Below, one piece after another: positions 49,173 through 59,718 of a stretch of 64,000 nt of DNA. This DNA comes from an uncultured Clostridia bacterium. GTDB taxonomy: Bacteria > Bacillota > Clostridia > Peptostreptococcales > Acidaminobacteraceae. A model generated the notes under the pieces. The model saw nothing but the letters and a program-made list of their open reading frames with translations, was not told the origin of the DNA and ran no database searches. Location of the stretch: contig CAKMJV010000006.1 of assembly GCA_927417275.1 (NCBI GenBank), positions 62,001 to 126,000 of the forward strand, in the 5' to 3' direction. The position numbers and the translations under genes were made by a program. Numbering within the stretch: position 1 is the first letter of the stretch; the number at the start of each line of letters is the position of its first letter.

Positions 49173-50408
49173 TCAATGGACTGCAACTGCTTTCAGTTGA
49201 ACATTTTTTTGGATTGAGATTGCAATCAGAATCAGTGCTATGGCGTTTACGATGAGTATGCCATAACTTGGAACAATATCTAACAGGAATCCTGTAAGCA
49301 AGTATGAAATAGGCATCACACCTTGCGATAGCGATCCAAACAAGCCCATAGCACGGCCCCTAAACTCATCTTCTAAACTCACCTGAAACAGTACTGACAA
49401 TGGCACATTTACAAGTACGACCACCATACCGACAACGCCCATTAATAGTGCATAGTAGATCGGAATAAAGCCTCCAAGCGCAACATTAGGTAGTACCGGA
49501 TAAGCAAAGGCTAACATAATCGCACCAAACATGAGCATGGTATTTCTAAAAAGCGATTGTGAAAACTGCGTATTTTTTCTGCCGACGTATATGGACATCA
49601 AAATGGCACCAATGGGAAATATAGATTGAATAAAACCATTAATCTCAGGCGATATACCATGTGTAGTGATTAAGTTATAGGGTAATAATATGGAAAACGA
49701 AGACATGAAAAAGTTGATACATAATGCATAAAGCGCTATGGTCATAAATGTTTTCTTCTTTAATACATAGTTTAAGCCTTCTCTCATATTCGTCATAAAG
49801 GTCTGCGACTTCATTCTAATTGAATTGGGCTTACCAAACATCTCAAAATTTATAAACAACTCACTAAATGAAGAGAGTAAAAATGAGATGCCGTTGATCA
49901 GCATAAACATTTTAGCATCCAATAAACCGTAGATCACGCCACCAAGTATTGGTGCGACGATGGAAAGCATGCTGTCAAGTCCTTGTGTATACGCATTTAA
50001 TTTCGTAAGCTGACCTTTCGAAACGATGTTGGGGTAAGATGCTCGAAATGCCGTTCCAAGAAACACAGCCATCACCGAAAGTGAAAAAGTTGCAAAGTAA
50101 ATCATTGGGAGTGTTAGCGCGCTCGTCCGCGTCCCTATAAACAGCCCCAGCATTATAGCGCCACTTATGAAATCTGCCAAGACCACGATGCTTTTTTTCT
50201 TAAACCGGTCGACGATTACACCTACAAAAGGACTTAATACAATCGCTGGCAATGTGGTCAATAATAGTGTAATCGCAAAACTTTGTGCTGAGCCTGTGAG
50301 TTTTAATACATAAAAACTCATGGCAAAGCCATATAGTTTTGAACCCAACTCTGAAACGCCTTTACCACACAACGTCAAATATAAGTTGATTTGTTCTTTT
50401 CTGTTCAT
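49173..50408 (-). CDS. MFS transporter, MFS_3-like
   Basis: 411 aa from ATG 50408, five bases after GGAGG. Twelve hydrophobic segments; the loop DRFKKKSIVVLADF after segment 2 is the family A motif. Resembles enterobactin or macrolide exporters. Substrate unknown. It is cotranscribed with the ArsR-type regulator and divergent from the LysR gene. Confidence 0.9.
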   Translation of the reverse strand: MNRKEQINLYLTLCGKGVSELGSKLYGFAMSFYVLKLTGSAQSFAITLLLTTLPAIVLSPFVGVIVDRFKKKSIVVLADFISGAIMLGLFIGTRTSALTLPMIYFATFSLSVMAVFLGTAFRASYPNIVSKGQLTKLNAYTQGLDSMLSIVAPILGGVIYGLLDAKMFMLINGISFLLSSFSELFINFEMFGKPNSIRMKSQTFMTNMREGLNYVLKKKTFMTIALYALCINFFMSSFSILLPYNLITTHGISPEINGFIQSIFPIGAILMSIYVGRKNTQFSQSLFRNTMLMFGAIMLAFAYPVLPNVALGGFIPIYYALLMGVVGMVVVLVNVPLSVLFQVSLEDEFRGRAMGLFGSLSQGVMPISYLLTGFLLDIVPSYGILIVNAIALILIAISIQKNVQLKAVAVH

Positions 50409-50436
50409 CAGAACCTCCATTTGTTTTTATGCCCTA

Positions 50437-50465
50437 AATATAACACACTTCGTTCTAAAGTTCAA
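50437..50465 (-). promoter_or_regulatory. Sigma-A promoter of the MFS-ArsR operon
   Basis: Minus strand: -35 TTGAAC (50465-50460), 17-bp spacer, -10 TATATT (50442-50437). Confidence 0.72.
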
Positions 50466-50472
50466 TGAGCAT

Positions 50473-50491
50473 CTAACTATATATTAGTTAG
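50473..50491. promoter_or_regulatory. Palindromic operator candidate
   Basis: CTAACTA-TATAT-TAGTTAG, a 7-5-7 inverted repeat just upstream of the MFS -35 box. Suitable for a dimeric winged-helix regulator such as the neighbouring ArsR-type protein. Confidence 0.6.
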
Positions 50492-50545
50492 AGTTTGATT
50501 AAACTACGATTAGAAAATGTTTTTTTCAGAATTCTCAGGAAATTC

Positions 50546-50575
50546 TTGTTTCCAATACGCTTATCTTGGTATAAT
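50546..50575 (+). promoter_or_regulatory. Promoter of the LysR gene and probably the glycogen operon
   Basis: -35 TTGTTT (50546-50551), 18-bp spacer, -10 TATAAT (50570-50575). A TTAGT-TAC-ACTAA inverted repeat (50580-50592) follows, where an autoregulating LysR protein could bind. Confidence 0.6.
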
Positions 50576-50644
50576 AACATTAGTTACACTAATTATAATT
50601 TGGCAAACAATCAGCAGGGTTAATTGTTGGCCCGGGAGGCGTAA

Positions 50645-51541
50645 ATGAACCACTATTCCATCAACTTTGAACTGTATAAAATATTCTACTATGCAGCTTC
50701 CTCATTAAACTTCTCTAAAGCTGCTTCTACACTACATGTAACGCAGTCCGCTGTGAGTCAAGCCATCAAATCATTAGAAACACAACTTGGCATCAATCTT
50801 TTCTATCGCAATGGCAGAAACATCAAACTCTCCTATGAAGGAGAAATACTTTATCAACACGTTGAGAAAGCCTTTAACTTCATACGTTCTGCAGAGCATT
50901 CCATGAACAGTATACGGGTTCTCGATGAAGGGACTGTTTTCATCGGCGCAAGCGATACCATCACACGCTACTTTCTAATGCCCTCTATAAAGGCTTTTCA
51001 CCAAGACTACCCTAAAGTGAAAATCGTGATTAACAACCGCCCATCGCCTCGATCGGTCGAAAAATTGTCCAAAGGTGAAATCGATTTGGCCATCGTAAAC
51101 ATCTCGCCCAATCAAAGTTATGAAGGCTTAGATCTCTTTACACTTACGAGCCTTGAACATATATTTATAAGCAAAACTCCGCTCGCACCTAAAAAACACG
51201 CACTGGGGGAACTGTCTCAGTACCCTTTGATTTGTCTAGAGACAAAATCCACAACACGGCGCATTTTAGAAGCACATTATGCGAAATACAACGTAAAACT
51301 GACACCCGCTTTTGAATTTGGATCTTTTGATGTTATTTTAGAAGCTGTAAATGCAGATATGGGCATCGGTTTTGTGCCTCGTCAAATCGTTACTGAAGCA
51401 CTAAATCTGGAAAAGTGTTTTGAGATAAAAACGTCACAAGCACTTCCATCTATCGATATAGGCATTTTAACCAACCAGAATAAACCCCTTTCCATCGCCG
51501 CACAAACCTATCTCGAACGACTAAAAAATACACCTTTATAA
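50645..51541 (+). CDS. LysR family transcriptional regulator
   Basis: 298 aa. N-terminal winged helix with NFSKAASTLHVTQSAVSQAI (20-39), then the linker helix and a two-lobed effector domain (about 90-295). The effector is unknown. Its stop is 14 bases from the glgB start and no terminator lies between, so it is probably cotranscribed with the glycogen genes, an unusual place for a LysR gene (these are usually divergent). GGGAGG precedes the ATG. Confidence 0.92.
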   Translation: MNHYSINFELYKIFYYAASSLNFSKAASTLHVTQSAVSQAIKSLETQLGINLFYRNGRNIKLSYEGEILYQHVEKAFNFIRSAEHSMNSIRVLDEGTVFIGASDTITRYFLMPSIKAFHQDYPKVKIVINNRPSPRSVEKLSKGEIDLAIVNISPNQSYEGLDLFTLTSLEHIFISKTPLAPKKHALGELSQYPLICLETKSTTRRILEAHYAKYNVKLTPAFEFGSFDVILEAVNADMGIGFVPRQIVTEALNLEKCFEIKTSQALPSIDIGILTNQNKPLSIAAQTYLERLKNTPL

Positions 51542-51555
51542 ACAAGGAGGCCACG

Positions 51556-53490
51556 ATGCAAGATCACAAAATCAAAGAAACGATTCTCGAAAAAGGTTTT
51601 TTCTACCTCACAGAGGGAGAACTTGACGTCCATTTGTTTCATGAAGGAACCAACTATAAAAGTTATAATTTTTTCGGTGCGCACCCCATTATAAAATACG
51701 AAATGGATGCCGTTCGGTTCGTCGTATGGGCGCCAAATGCAAAAGAAGTCCATCTGGTTGGCGACATGAACAATTGGGACGATTTTGGTTACCCACTACA
51801 GCGCATTAGCGACAGTGGTGTATGGCACATCTGTGTGGTGGGCGTACAATCTTATGATCGCTATAAGTACCGCATCACCGCCCAAAATCACGAAGTTCTT
51901 TTTAAGGCAGATCCTTTTGCTTTTCACGCAGAAGAGCGCCCACATACCGCTTCTAAGTTTTATGACATCTCCCATTATATGTGGCATGATACTGAATGGC
52001 TTGATCAACGTAAAAAAACAGATTTACACCACAGCCCCATCAGTATTTATGAAGTAAATCTCATGTCGTGGCGCAGAAAAAACGACGGCGCTCAGTATTC
52101 CTATCATGATTTAGCCCAAGAACTCGTCCCATATGTAAAAGAGATGAATTTCACACACATCGAGCTCATGCCTATTATGGAACACCCTTACGATGGCTCT
52201 TGGGGATATCAGGCAACGGGTTATTTCGCACCCACCAGTCGTTTTGGTACGCCAAAAGACTTTATGTATTTTGTAGACACCTGTCATCAAAATGGCATCG
52301 GCGTTATACTAGACTGGGTACCTTGCCACTACTGTAAGGATGCACATGGGCTTTATCGCTTTGATGGTGGACCCGTGTTCGAATCACCCGAGTACGACCG
52401 CGCACATAACGATCAATGGGGCACCATAAACTTTGATTATGGCAGACCTGAAGTCCAATCCTTCCTCATTTCAAATTTACTTTACTGGCTTGAAAATTAT
52501 CACATCGATGGCATCCGAATCGATGCGGTTGCTTATATGCTCTATTTGAACTTTGGTGGGAAAATACTGAAAAACAGTTATGGTGGTTTCGAAAATCTCG
52601 ATGCCATCGCATTAATTAAAAAAATGAACACCGTGGTAACCGAGGCCTATCCAGATGCCCTTATGATGGCAGAAGAAAGCACCGCTTGGCAAAACGTATC
52701 CAAACCCGTAAGCGAAGACGGACTAGGGTTTAACTACAAATGGAACATGGGTTGGATGAACGACATCTTAGAATATATGCAGCTAGATCCCATCTATCGG
52801 AAAGGCTTTCATCGGGCACTGACCTTTACCATGACCTATGCGTTTTCAGAATATTTTGTGTTGCCACTGAGCCATGATGAAGTGGTACATGGCAAGCATT
52901 CACTTCTTGAAAAAATGCCAGGTACGTATAACGAAAAGTTTTCTAACCTGCGTTTACTGCTTATGTATATGTATGCACATCCAGGTAAGAAACTGCTCTT
53001 TATGGGCAGTGAGTTTGGGCAATTCATCGAATGGAATGAATGGCAAGCGCTGGATTGGCACTTATTGGATTACGACTCCCATAGAAAAATGCAGAGCTTC
53101 CTCAAAGATCTTAATGGACTCTATAAATCGGATCCTTGCTTTTACGCACTGGATACCACACAGGATGGCTATCAATGGATCGAGGTCGATAATGCACAAG
53201 AAAGCATCATCTCTTTTGAACGGATCGATGATCAAGCAAATAAACTCATCGCTGCTTTTAACTTTACACCGGTTCATAGAGAAGCACATCCCATCGGCGT
53301 CGATGCACCTGGCGATTACGAAGTGATTTTCAACTCAAATCAACACATTTATGGTGGCGAATTAGAAAAAACAAGCGTGGTGTATACGGCAGTCGCCGAA
53401 CCTGCTTTTAATAAACCCTATTCCATAAGGATTAAAATGCCAACACTCGGAGGCGTATTTATCAAATATAAGGAGGATTCTGTTGTATGA
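51556..53490 (+). CDS. glgB: 1,4-alpha-glucan branching enzyme
   Basis: 644-aa GH13 enzyme that makes the alpha-1,6 branches of glycogen. The N-terminal CBM48 domain (about 55-140, [18 protein letters not shown]) precedes the catalytic barrel. Conserved regions are [16 protein letters not shown] (nucleophile Asp), MAEEST (acid/base Glu) and LSHDEV. AAGGAGG lies before the ATG. First enzyme gene of the glg operon. Confidence 0.96.
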   Translation: MQDHKIKETILEKGFFYLTEGELDVHLFHEGTNYKSYNFFGAHPIIKYEMDAVRFVVWAPNAKEVHLVGDMNNWDDFGYPLQRISDSGVWHICVVGVQSYDRYKYRITAQNHEVLFKADPFAFHAEERPHTASKFYDISHYMWHDTEWLDQRKKTDLHHSPISIYEVNLMSWRRKNDGAQYSYHDLAQELVPYVKEMNFTHIELMPIMEHPYDGSWGYQATGYFAPTSRFGTPKDFMYFVDTCHQNGIGVILDWVPCHYCKDAHGLYRFDGGPVFESPEYDRAHNDQWGTINFDYGRPEVQSFLISNLLYWLENYHIDGIRIDAVAYMLYLNFGGKILKNSYGGFENLDAIALIKKMNTVVTEAYPDALMMAEESTAWQNVSKPVSEDGLGFNYKWNMGWMNDILEYMQLDPIYRKGFHRALTFTMTYAFSEYFVLPLSHDEVVHGKHSLLEKMPGTYNEKFSNLRLLLMYMYAHPGKKLLFMGSEFGQFIEWNEWQALDWHLLDYDSHRKMQSFLKDLNGLYKSDPCFYALDTTQDGYQWIEVDNAQESIISFERIDDQANKLIAAFNFTPVHREAHPIGVDAPGDYEVIFNSNQHIYGGELEKTSVVYTAVAEPAFNKPYSIRIKMPTLGGVFIKYKEDSVV

Positions 53491-54626
53491 AGGAAGGAAA
53501 AATGATTGCCATGCTACTCGCTGGCGGACAAGGTTCAAGGTTAAAACTCTTAACTAAAGATCTAGCAAAACCCGCTGTACCTTTTGGCGGAAAATTTAGA
53601 ATCATAGATTTTCCATTGAGCAATTGTTCAAACTCAAATATTTTTGATGTGGGGATTCTCACACAGTACAAACCTTATGTCTTAAATTCTCACATCGGTA
53701 TCGGTAGTGCTTGGGATTTAGATCGCCGCATCGGTGGCGTTAGAGTCCTCCCGCCATATACAAATGAACAAGGAGGAAGATGGTATAAAGGCACTGCAAA
53801 TGCCATTTATGAAAACATCAACTTCATCGATGAACTGGATCCAGAATTCGTGTTAATTCTATCCGGCGATCATATCTATAAAATGGATTATTCGAAAATG
53901 CTCGATTTTCATAAAGAAAAAAAAGCCGACATCACCATCTCCGTCATCGAAGTGCCTTGGGAAGAGACTTCAAGATTTGGGATCCTCAACATCGATGATA
54001 ATAATTACATCACTGAATTTGAAGAAAAACCTAAACATGCTAAGTCAAACTTGGCTTCTATGGGGATCTATATTTTCGACTGGAAATCATTACGTGCCTA
54101 TCTGATTTCAGATGAGAAGAAAGCAAATTCTAATAACGACTTTGGTAAAGATATTATTCCGCAAATGCGTATGGATGGTAAACAAATATTTGCATACAAA
54201 TTTAAAGGGTATTGGAAAGATGTTGGTACGATTAAAAGTTATTGGGAAGCGAACATGGATTTGCTTGCCGATGACAATGCGCTGGATTTATATGACCGTC
54301 AGTGGAAGATTTTTTCTAAAAACAGACACCTTCCACCGCACTATATTTCATGTGAAGCTTCCATTCAGCGCACATTAATTAATGAAGGATGTGTCATAGA
54401 AGGACATCTTGAAAATTCTGTTCTGTTTAACGAAATCAAAATTAAACCGCATGCCAAAGTGGTTAATTCTGTAATTCTCTCAGGTGTGGTTGTTGAATCA
54501 GGTTGCCAGATATATAACGCAGTAATCATGGAGGATGTCGTGGTTAAAGCAGATACGGTTATCGGCGCACCTGATAGTGAAACGGTTTATTTAGTCAGTA
54601 AAAACAAAATAATAGAATCGGAGTGA
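53487..54626 (+). CDS. glgC: Glucose-1-phosphate adenylyltransferase, catalytic subunit
   Basis: 379 aa. Makes ADP-glucose from ATP and glucose 1-phosphate. [20 protein letters not shown] at the N terminus binds ATP, and [12 protein letters not shown] and GIYIFDW are family motifs; left-handed beta-helix repeats form the C terminus. ATG overlaps the glgB stop (ATGA). A second ATG at 53502 is also near a GAAGGA site. Confidence 0.96.
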   Translation: MKEGKMIAMLLAGGQGSRLKLLTKDLAKPAVPFGGKFRIIDFPLSNCSNSNIFDVGILTQYKPYVLNSHIGIGSAWDLDRRIGGVRVLPPYTNEQGGRWYKGTANAIYENINFIDELDPEFVLILSGDHIYKMDYSKMLDFHKEKKADITISVIEVPWEETSRFGILNIDDNNYITEFEEKPKHAKSNLASMGIYIFDWKSLRAYLISDEKKANSNNDFGKDIIPQMRMDGKQIFAYKFKGYWKDVGTIKSYWEANMDLLADDNALDLYDRQWKIFSKNRHLPPHYISCEASIQRTLINEGCVIEGHLENSVLFNEIKIKPHAKVVNSVILSGVVVESGCQIYNAVIMEDVVVKADTVIGAPDSETVYLVSKNKIIESE

Positions 54627-54633
54627 TGTGACT

Positions 54634-55770
54634 ATGAAAAATTGTCTAGGGATTATTAACTTAAGCGAAGTAGATTTACCATTGGGTCTCCTTTGTCAAA
54701 ATAGACCCATGGCCATGCTGCCTTTTGGGGGCCGATACAGAGTCATCGACTTTATGCTATCTAACATGGTAAACAGCGGAATCACAGGCATCGGTGTTTA
54801 TACGGGTAACAAAGTGCGTTCTGTTATGGACCATCTGGGTTCTGGGCAAGCCTGGGACCTCGACCGAAAGTTAAATGGTTTGTTTCTTTTTACGCCAACT
54901 TATGATTATACTTCCATCAATCAAAAGGTGGGTGATTTAGATTTATTTTACCAAAATAATGCGTTTGTTCGTTACGCCAAGCAAGAAAACATCCTCATCG
55001 CCAGATCATCTATGATCGCCAACATCGATTATAACGCTGCTTATCAAGACTTTTTGGACTCTGGTGCAGACATCGGCATCATCTATAAAAATGTCGTGGA
55101 TACCAAGAACCGATTTATCGGATGTGACAAAGTCAACTTCGATGAAAATGGAAATTTTGTGGGAATCGGTACAAATCTAGGGATGGAAGAGCAATTCAAA
55201 TTATCCATGGAGATGTATTTTATCAAGAAAACCGTGTACATCGACATGCTCTACGATTCCATAGAAAAGGGTTCTGCAAATTATTTAAAGCAAGCGCTAT
55301 TTACGAGTTTAAACAAATACAAAGTACATGCCTACGAATTCAAAGGCTATGTATCCACCATTAATACAGTGCGTAACTACTTTGATGCCAATATGGATAT
55401 TTTAAACCCTGAAGTTTCCAGCGAACTGTTTTTCAAGCACGGACAAATCTTTACAAAAGTTAAAGATGAACCTTCAACATACTATAAAAAGCATGCTAAA
55501 ATAAAAAATTCCTTCATCGCAAATGGCTGTCAAATCGATGGGTTCGTGGAAAACTCCATTATCTTTAGAGGTGTTAAAATAGACAAAGGGTGTATCGTTC
55601 GTAACAGCATCGTTATGCAAAAGAGCCATATTGATGAGAACGTTCACCTGAATTATGTCATCTTAGATAAGCGAACCACCATCAACAAAGGCGTTACACT
55701 CATAGGCGATCCTTCAAGTCCCTATATAGGCGGTAAAAAAGCCGTCATCTCAAAGGAGGGCGAAACATGA
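54634..55770 (+). CDS. glgD: GlgD, second subunit of ADP-glucose pyrophosphorylase
   Basis: 378 aa, related to GlgC. The nucleotide-binding loop is altered (RPMAMLPFGGRYRVIDF without the GGxGxRL motif), as in GlgD proteins of Firmicutes, where GlgD assists GlgC in a mixed complex. Start taken at ATG 54634; a GTG at 54628 is also possible. Seven bases after glgC. Confidence 0.93.
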   Translation: MKNCLGIINLSEVDLPLGLLCQNRPMAMLPFGGRYRVIDFMLSNMVNSGITGIGVYTGNKVRSVMDHLGSGQAWDLDRKLNGLFLFTPTYDYTSINQKVGDLDLFYQNNAFVRYAKQENILIARSSMIANIDYNAAYQDFLDSGADIGIIYKNVVDTKNRFIGCDKVNFDENGNFVGIGTNLGMEEQFKLSMEMYFIKKTVYIDMLYDSIEKGSANYLKQALFTSLNKYKVHAYEFKGYVSTINTVRNYFDANMDILNPEVSSELFFKHGQIFTKVKDEPSTYYKKHAKIKNSFIANGCQIDGFVENSIIFRGVKIDKGCIVRNSIVMQKSHIDENVHLNYVILDKRTTINKGVTLIGDPSSPYIGGKKAVISKEGET

Positions 55771-57203
55771 TCAATGTCGTATTTGTCGCTTCTGAAGCGG
55801 CACCGTTTGCCAAAACTGGCGGACTTGCCGATGTTGCAGGTTCACTGCCAAAAGCGATGCAGGGTAAAGACGTATCCGTAAAAGTCTTTATGCCATTACA
55901 CGCGAAAATTTCGCCGATTTATAAAGAGCAAATGTCCTATGTGGGCTTTACCAGTGTCCATCTCGGATGGCGTTCACAGTATGTCGGCGTTTTAACCATG
56001 AAATACGAAGGCGTGGATTATTATTTCATCGACAACGAGTTCTATTTCAAACGACACACGCTGTATGGAGAAGGTGATGACCCAGAAAGGTACATCTATT
56101 TTTCCAAAGCCGTGCTCGCTGCACTTAAAATGATGGGTGAAAAACCAGATATCATTCACACAAACGACTGGCATACCGCGCCGATTAACATCCTATTGGA
56201 TTACTATAAAAGACATGACGACTTTTATAAAGACATAAAGACCGTCTTCACCATTCACAATTTAAGGTATCAAGGGGTATGTGACCCTTATGTTTTAGGT
56301 GATCTTATGAATTTACCTTTTGAGTATTTTGATGAAGAGCGCTTAAAATTCTACGAAAGCATCAACATATTAAAAGGCGGGATCGTCTTTAGCGACCATG
56401 TCACCACCGTTTCTGAGTCTTATGCCCATGAAATTACGACGCCTTATTTTGGCGAAAACTTAGAAGGTGTAATCAATAAGTATAAAGATAAACTCTCTGG
56501 CATCGTCAACGGCATCGACTATGACGTTTATGCACCCGCTACTGACCCAAATATTCCCGTGAATTACGATCTGCGCTCCATCGGTCGTAAAAAGGAAATT
56601 AAAGCGCACTTACAAGTGAAATTTGGTCTTCCCGTGGATGAGAACATCCCGATGCTTGCCATTATCTCAAGACTTGCCGACATGAAAGGCCTCGATTTAA
56701 TCGCGCATATTCTCGAGGAACTTTTGTCCTTAGATGTGCAGTTGGTGGTGCTCGGTACAGGTGAGCAGCGTTATGAAGACATGTTTAAGTATTTTCATTA
56801 CCGTTATCCAAACAAGTTGGCTTCACGCATCTACTTTGATCAACAAGAATCACATGCCATTTACGCGGGTTCCGATCTCTTTATCATGCCGTCACTTTTC
56901 GAACCCTGTGGCTTAAGCCAACTCATCGCACTGCGATACGGTACCATCCCCGTGGTGCGACAAATTGGTGGCCTTCGCGATACCGTTATGCCTTATAACA
57001 AATACACCGGTGAAGGCAATGGCTTTGGATTTATGAATTATAATGCACATGAACTCCTATTTACCATTAAAGATGCACTTTCTTATTACCACGATCACGA
57101 TACATGGAAACAAATCGTTAAGCAGGCGATGAAAGCCAACCACGGTTGGGAGAAATCATCTAAAGCTTATCTTGACGTTTATGCAAAAGTACTTGGCAAA
57201 TAA
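55767..57203 (+). CDS. glgA: Glycogen synthase (ADP-glucose)
   Basis: 478-aa GT5 enzyme with two Rossmann domains. KTGGLADVAGSLPKA near the N terminus is the ADP-glucose loop; IHTNDWHTAP and SLFEPCGLSQL (catalytic Glu region) complete the active site. ATG overlaps the glgD stop (ATGA). Confidence 0.97.
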   Translation: MINVVFVASEAAPFAKTGGLADVAGSLPKAMQGKDVSVKVFMPLHAKISPIYKEQMSYVGFTSVHLGWRSQYVGVLTMKYEGVDYYFIDNEFYFKRHTLYGEGDDPERYIYFSKAVLAALKMMGEKPDIIHTNDWHTAPINILLDYYKRHDDFYKDIKTVFTIHNLRYQGVCDPYVLGDLMNLPFEYFDEERLKFYESINILKGGIVFSDHVTTVSESYAHEITTPYFGENLEGVINKYKDKLSGIVNGIDYDVYAPATDPNIPVNYDLRSIGRKKEIKAHLQVKFGLPVDENIPMLAIISRLADMKGLDLIAHILEELLSLDVQLVVLGTGEQRYEDMFKYFHYRYPNKLASRIYFDQQESHAIYAGSDLFIMPSLFEPCGLSQLIALRYGTIPVVRQIGGLRDTVMPYNKYTGEGNGFGFMNYNAHELLFTIKDALSYYHDHDTWKQIVKQAMKANHGWEKSSKAYLDVYAKVLGK

Positions 57204-57258
57204 AACATCGAGTCGTTCCATGTTTGATTTTGCTGTTGTTATGTAAAGAGGTGTCCAA

Positions 57259-59700
57259 ATGAAATTAAAAGTAAGTCAATTCAAAAATGATTATTTAGAA
57301 GCACTAAACGCCTCCTCCGCTCGACAGATCGAGGATACAACACCACTTGAACGTTACACCGCACTGGGTGAATTGTTAAAGGATTACATCGGCAAACTAT
57401 GGGCTAATACGAACAAAACCTATCGCGAAGAGCAGTCCAAACAAGTCTACTACTTCTCTATGGAGTTTTTAACGGGTAAATTTCTAGCGAACAACCTAAC
57501 CAATTTAAGTCTCTATCAAGTGGCCAAAGAAGCCCTGACCGAACTGGGGATAAGTCTGGAAGATCTCATAGAAGTTGAAGTCGACCAAGGCCTTGGCAAT
57601 GGTGGACTTGGCCGTTTAGCCGCTTGTTTTTTAGACGCCATGAGTGCCACTTCAATTCCTGGACACGGATGTGGTATTCGTTATAAAAACGGCTTGTTTG
57701 AACAACGCATCATCGATGGCTATCAAGTGGAGTTTCCAGACAGATGGCTCATCAACAACAACGTTTGGGAGTACAAGCGCCCTAATAAGGCAGTGATCGT
57801 CCGATTTAATGGCCGCGTTGAAACGTACATGGAAGACGATCAACTAAAATTTAGACACGTGGACTACGATGCCGTTCGTGCCGTGCCGTATGATACACCC
57901 ATCATCGGATTTGAAAACAACACGGTTAATACGTTAAGACTTTGGTCTGCCGAAGAAATCGAAGACATCTTTGATTTCGAGAATTTTTCACGGGGCAACT
58001 ACTTAAGTGCCTTTGAGAAAAAGCACTCCGTTGAAATCATCACACAAATACTTTATCCAAATGATGCGTACGATGAAGGCAAACTCTTACGCCTTAAACA
58101 AGAATACTTCTTTGTTTCTGCAGGCATTCAAAGCATTTTTACTTCGTTTAAGAAAATGGATTTGCCGATTACTTTGTTAAGCGATTACATTGCCATTCAC
58201 GTAAACGATACGCATCCAGCACTTGCAGTCCCTGAACTCATGCGCTTACTCATCGATGAGGAAGGCGTGGATTGGGATACGGCATGGCGCATTACCACAT
58301 CTACCATCTCATACACAAATCACACCATCATGTCAGAAGCACTTGAAAAATGGCCGCATTTTATGCTCAAAGATTTATTGCCTCGTATTTCCATGATCAT
58401 CGACGAAATCGACAGACGCTTTATCGAGTCACTGCGCTATGTGTATCAGTATACCGATGAGGGATTAATTCGACACATGGCTATTATCAATGACGGCATG
58501 GTTAAAATGGCACATCTGGCCATCATCGGCTCACACAGTGTAAATGGCGTCGCAAAGCTGCATACTGAAATTCTTAAAACCAAGGAACTGAAAGATTTTT
58601 ATAATATTTATCCCACTAAGTTTAATAATAAAACAAATGGCATCATGCATCGCCACTGGTTACTAAATGCCAACCCCGAACTTACTGCATACATCGAAAA
58701 AGTCATCGGTGAAGGCTTTAAGAAAAATCCATCGGTATTACGAGAACTGTTAAAACTTCGAGATGATAAAACTTTCCAAGACCAGCTCTTTGACATCAAA
58801 CATCGCAACAAAGAAAAACTCGCAAAACACGTTTTGGATACTCAAGGCGTTAAACTGGATCCATATTCTATTTTTGATATGCAAGCCAAACGTATTCACG
58901 AATACAAGCGACAACATTTGAATATTCTTCATGTCATGTACCTTTATAATAAGCTGAAAGAAAATCCAAACTTAGACATCCCACCAAGAACGTTTGTCTT
59001 TGCTGGTAAGTCTGCACCATCATACTATGTGGCAAAACAGATTATAAAATTGATCAATACCGTGGCACATGTGGTTAATAATGACACCTCCATCAAGAAC
59101 AAATTAAAGGTTGTCTTTTTGCCTAACTATGGTGTATCATTAGCAAGTAAAATGATTCCAGCAGCAGATGTGAGTGAGCAAATCTCCACGGCAACCAAAG
59201 AAGCATCCGGTACAGGGAACATGAAATTCATGATGAATGGTGCGGTAACCCTTGCAACGCTTGACGGTGCAAACATCGAAATCATGAACGAAGTTGGCGA
59301 AAACAACATCGTTATATTTGGATTAAGAGATGAGGATGTTTTTAAATACTATCAAAATGGCACATACAACGCCTTTGAAGTCTATAATAACAACCCACGC
59401 CTTAAACAAGTTGTGGATCAACTCATTAACGGCTTCTTGCCCGTTTCAAAAGAGGAGTTTATCCCAATCGTCGATCGGTTGCTGCGCTTTAATGATGAGT
59501 ATTTCATACTCAAAGATTTTGAAGATTATTGCGATGCACAAGAGCGTCTTGGTCTTTATTATCGCGACAAGCCACACTGGATGAAAATGTCTATAACCAA
59601 TATTGCTTGCTCAGGGGTCTTTTCTGCCGATTATACCATAGAGCGTTATGCGTCTGGTATTTGGAATACCAACCGCAAACCTTTGGATTTTAAATTATAA
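57259..59700 (+). CDS. glgP: Glycogen/maltodextrin phosphorylase
   Basis: 813-aa GT35 enzyme. Releases glucose 1-phosphate from glycogen ends. The PLP site EASGTGNMKFMMNG (the Lys binds PLP) is complete, and QGLGNGGLGRLAACF and HVNDTHPAL are family signatures. RBS AAAGAGGTG lies before the ATG. 55 bases follow glgA. Confidence 0.97.
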   Translation: MKLKVSQFKNDYLEALNASSARQIEDTTPLERYTALGELLKDYIGKLWANTNKTYREEQSKQVYYFSMEFLTGKFLANNLTNLSLYQVAKEALTELGISLEDLIEVEVDQGLGNGGLGRLAACFLDAMSATSIPGHGCGIRYKNGLFEQRIIDGYQVEFPDRWLINNNVWEYKRPNKAVIVRFNGRVETYMEDDQLKFRHVDYDAVRAVPYDTPIIGFENNTVNTLRLWSAEEIEDIFDFENFSRGNYLSAFEKKHSVEIITQILYPNDAYDEGKLLRLKQEYFFVSAGIQSIFTSFKKMDLPITLLSDYIAIHVNDTHPALAVPELMRLLIDEEGVDWDTAWRITTSTISYTNHTIMSEALEKWPHFMLKDLLPRISMIIDEIDRRFIESLRYVYQYTDEGLIRHMAIINDGMVKMAHLAIIGSHSVNGVAKLHTEILKTKELKDFYNIYPTKFNNKTNGIMHRHWLLNANPELTAYIEKVIGEGFKKNPSVLRELLKLRDDKTFQDQLFDIKHRNKEKLAKHVLDTQGVKLDPYSIFDMQAKRIHEYKRQHLNILHVMYLYNKLKENPNLDIPPRTFVFAGKSAPSYYVAKQIIKLINTVAHVVNNDTSIKNKLKVVFLPNYGVSLASKMIPAADVSEQISTATKEASGTGNMKFMMNGAVTLATLDGANIEIMNEVGENNIVIFGLRDEDVFKYYQNGTYNAFEVYNNNPRLKQVVDQLINGFLPVSKEEFIPIVDRLLRFNDEYFILKDFEDYCDAQERLGLYYRDKPHWMKMSITNIACSGVFSADYTIERYASGIWNTNRKPLDFKL

Positions 59701-59718
59701 TAGAAGTAAGGTGGGACT

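Noticed and set aside
52874-53326. 150-codon frame within glgB
   Set aside because: Out of frame with glgB and low-complexity translation; shadow of a conserved gene.
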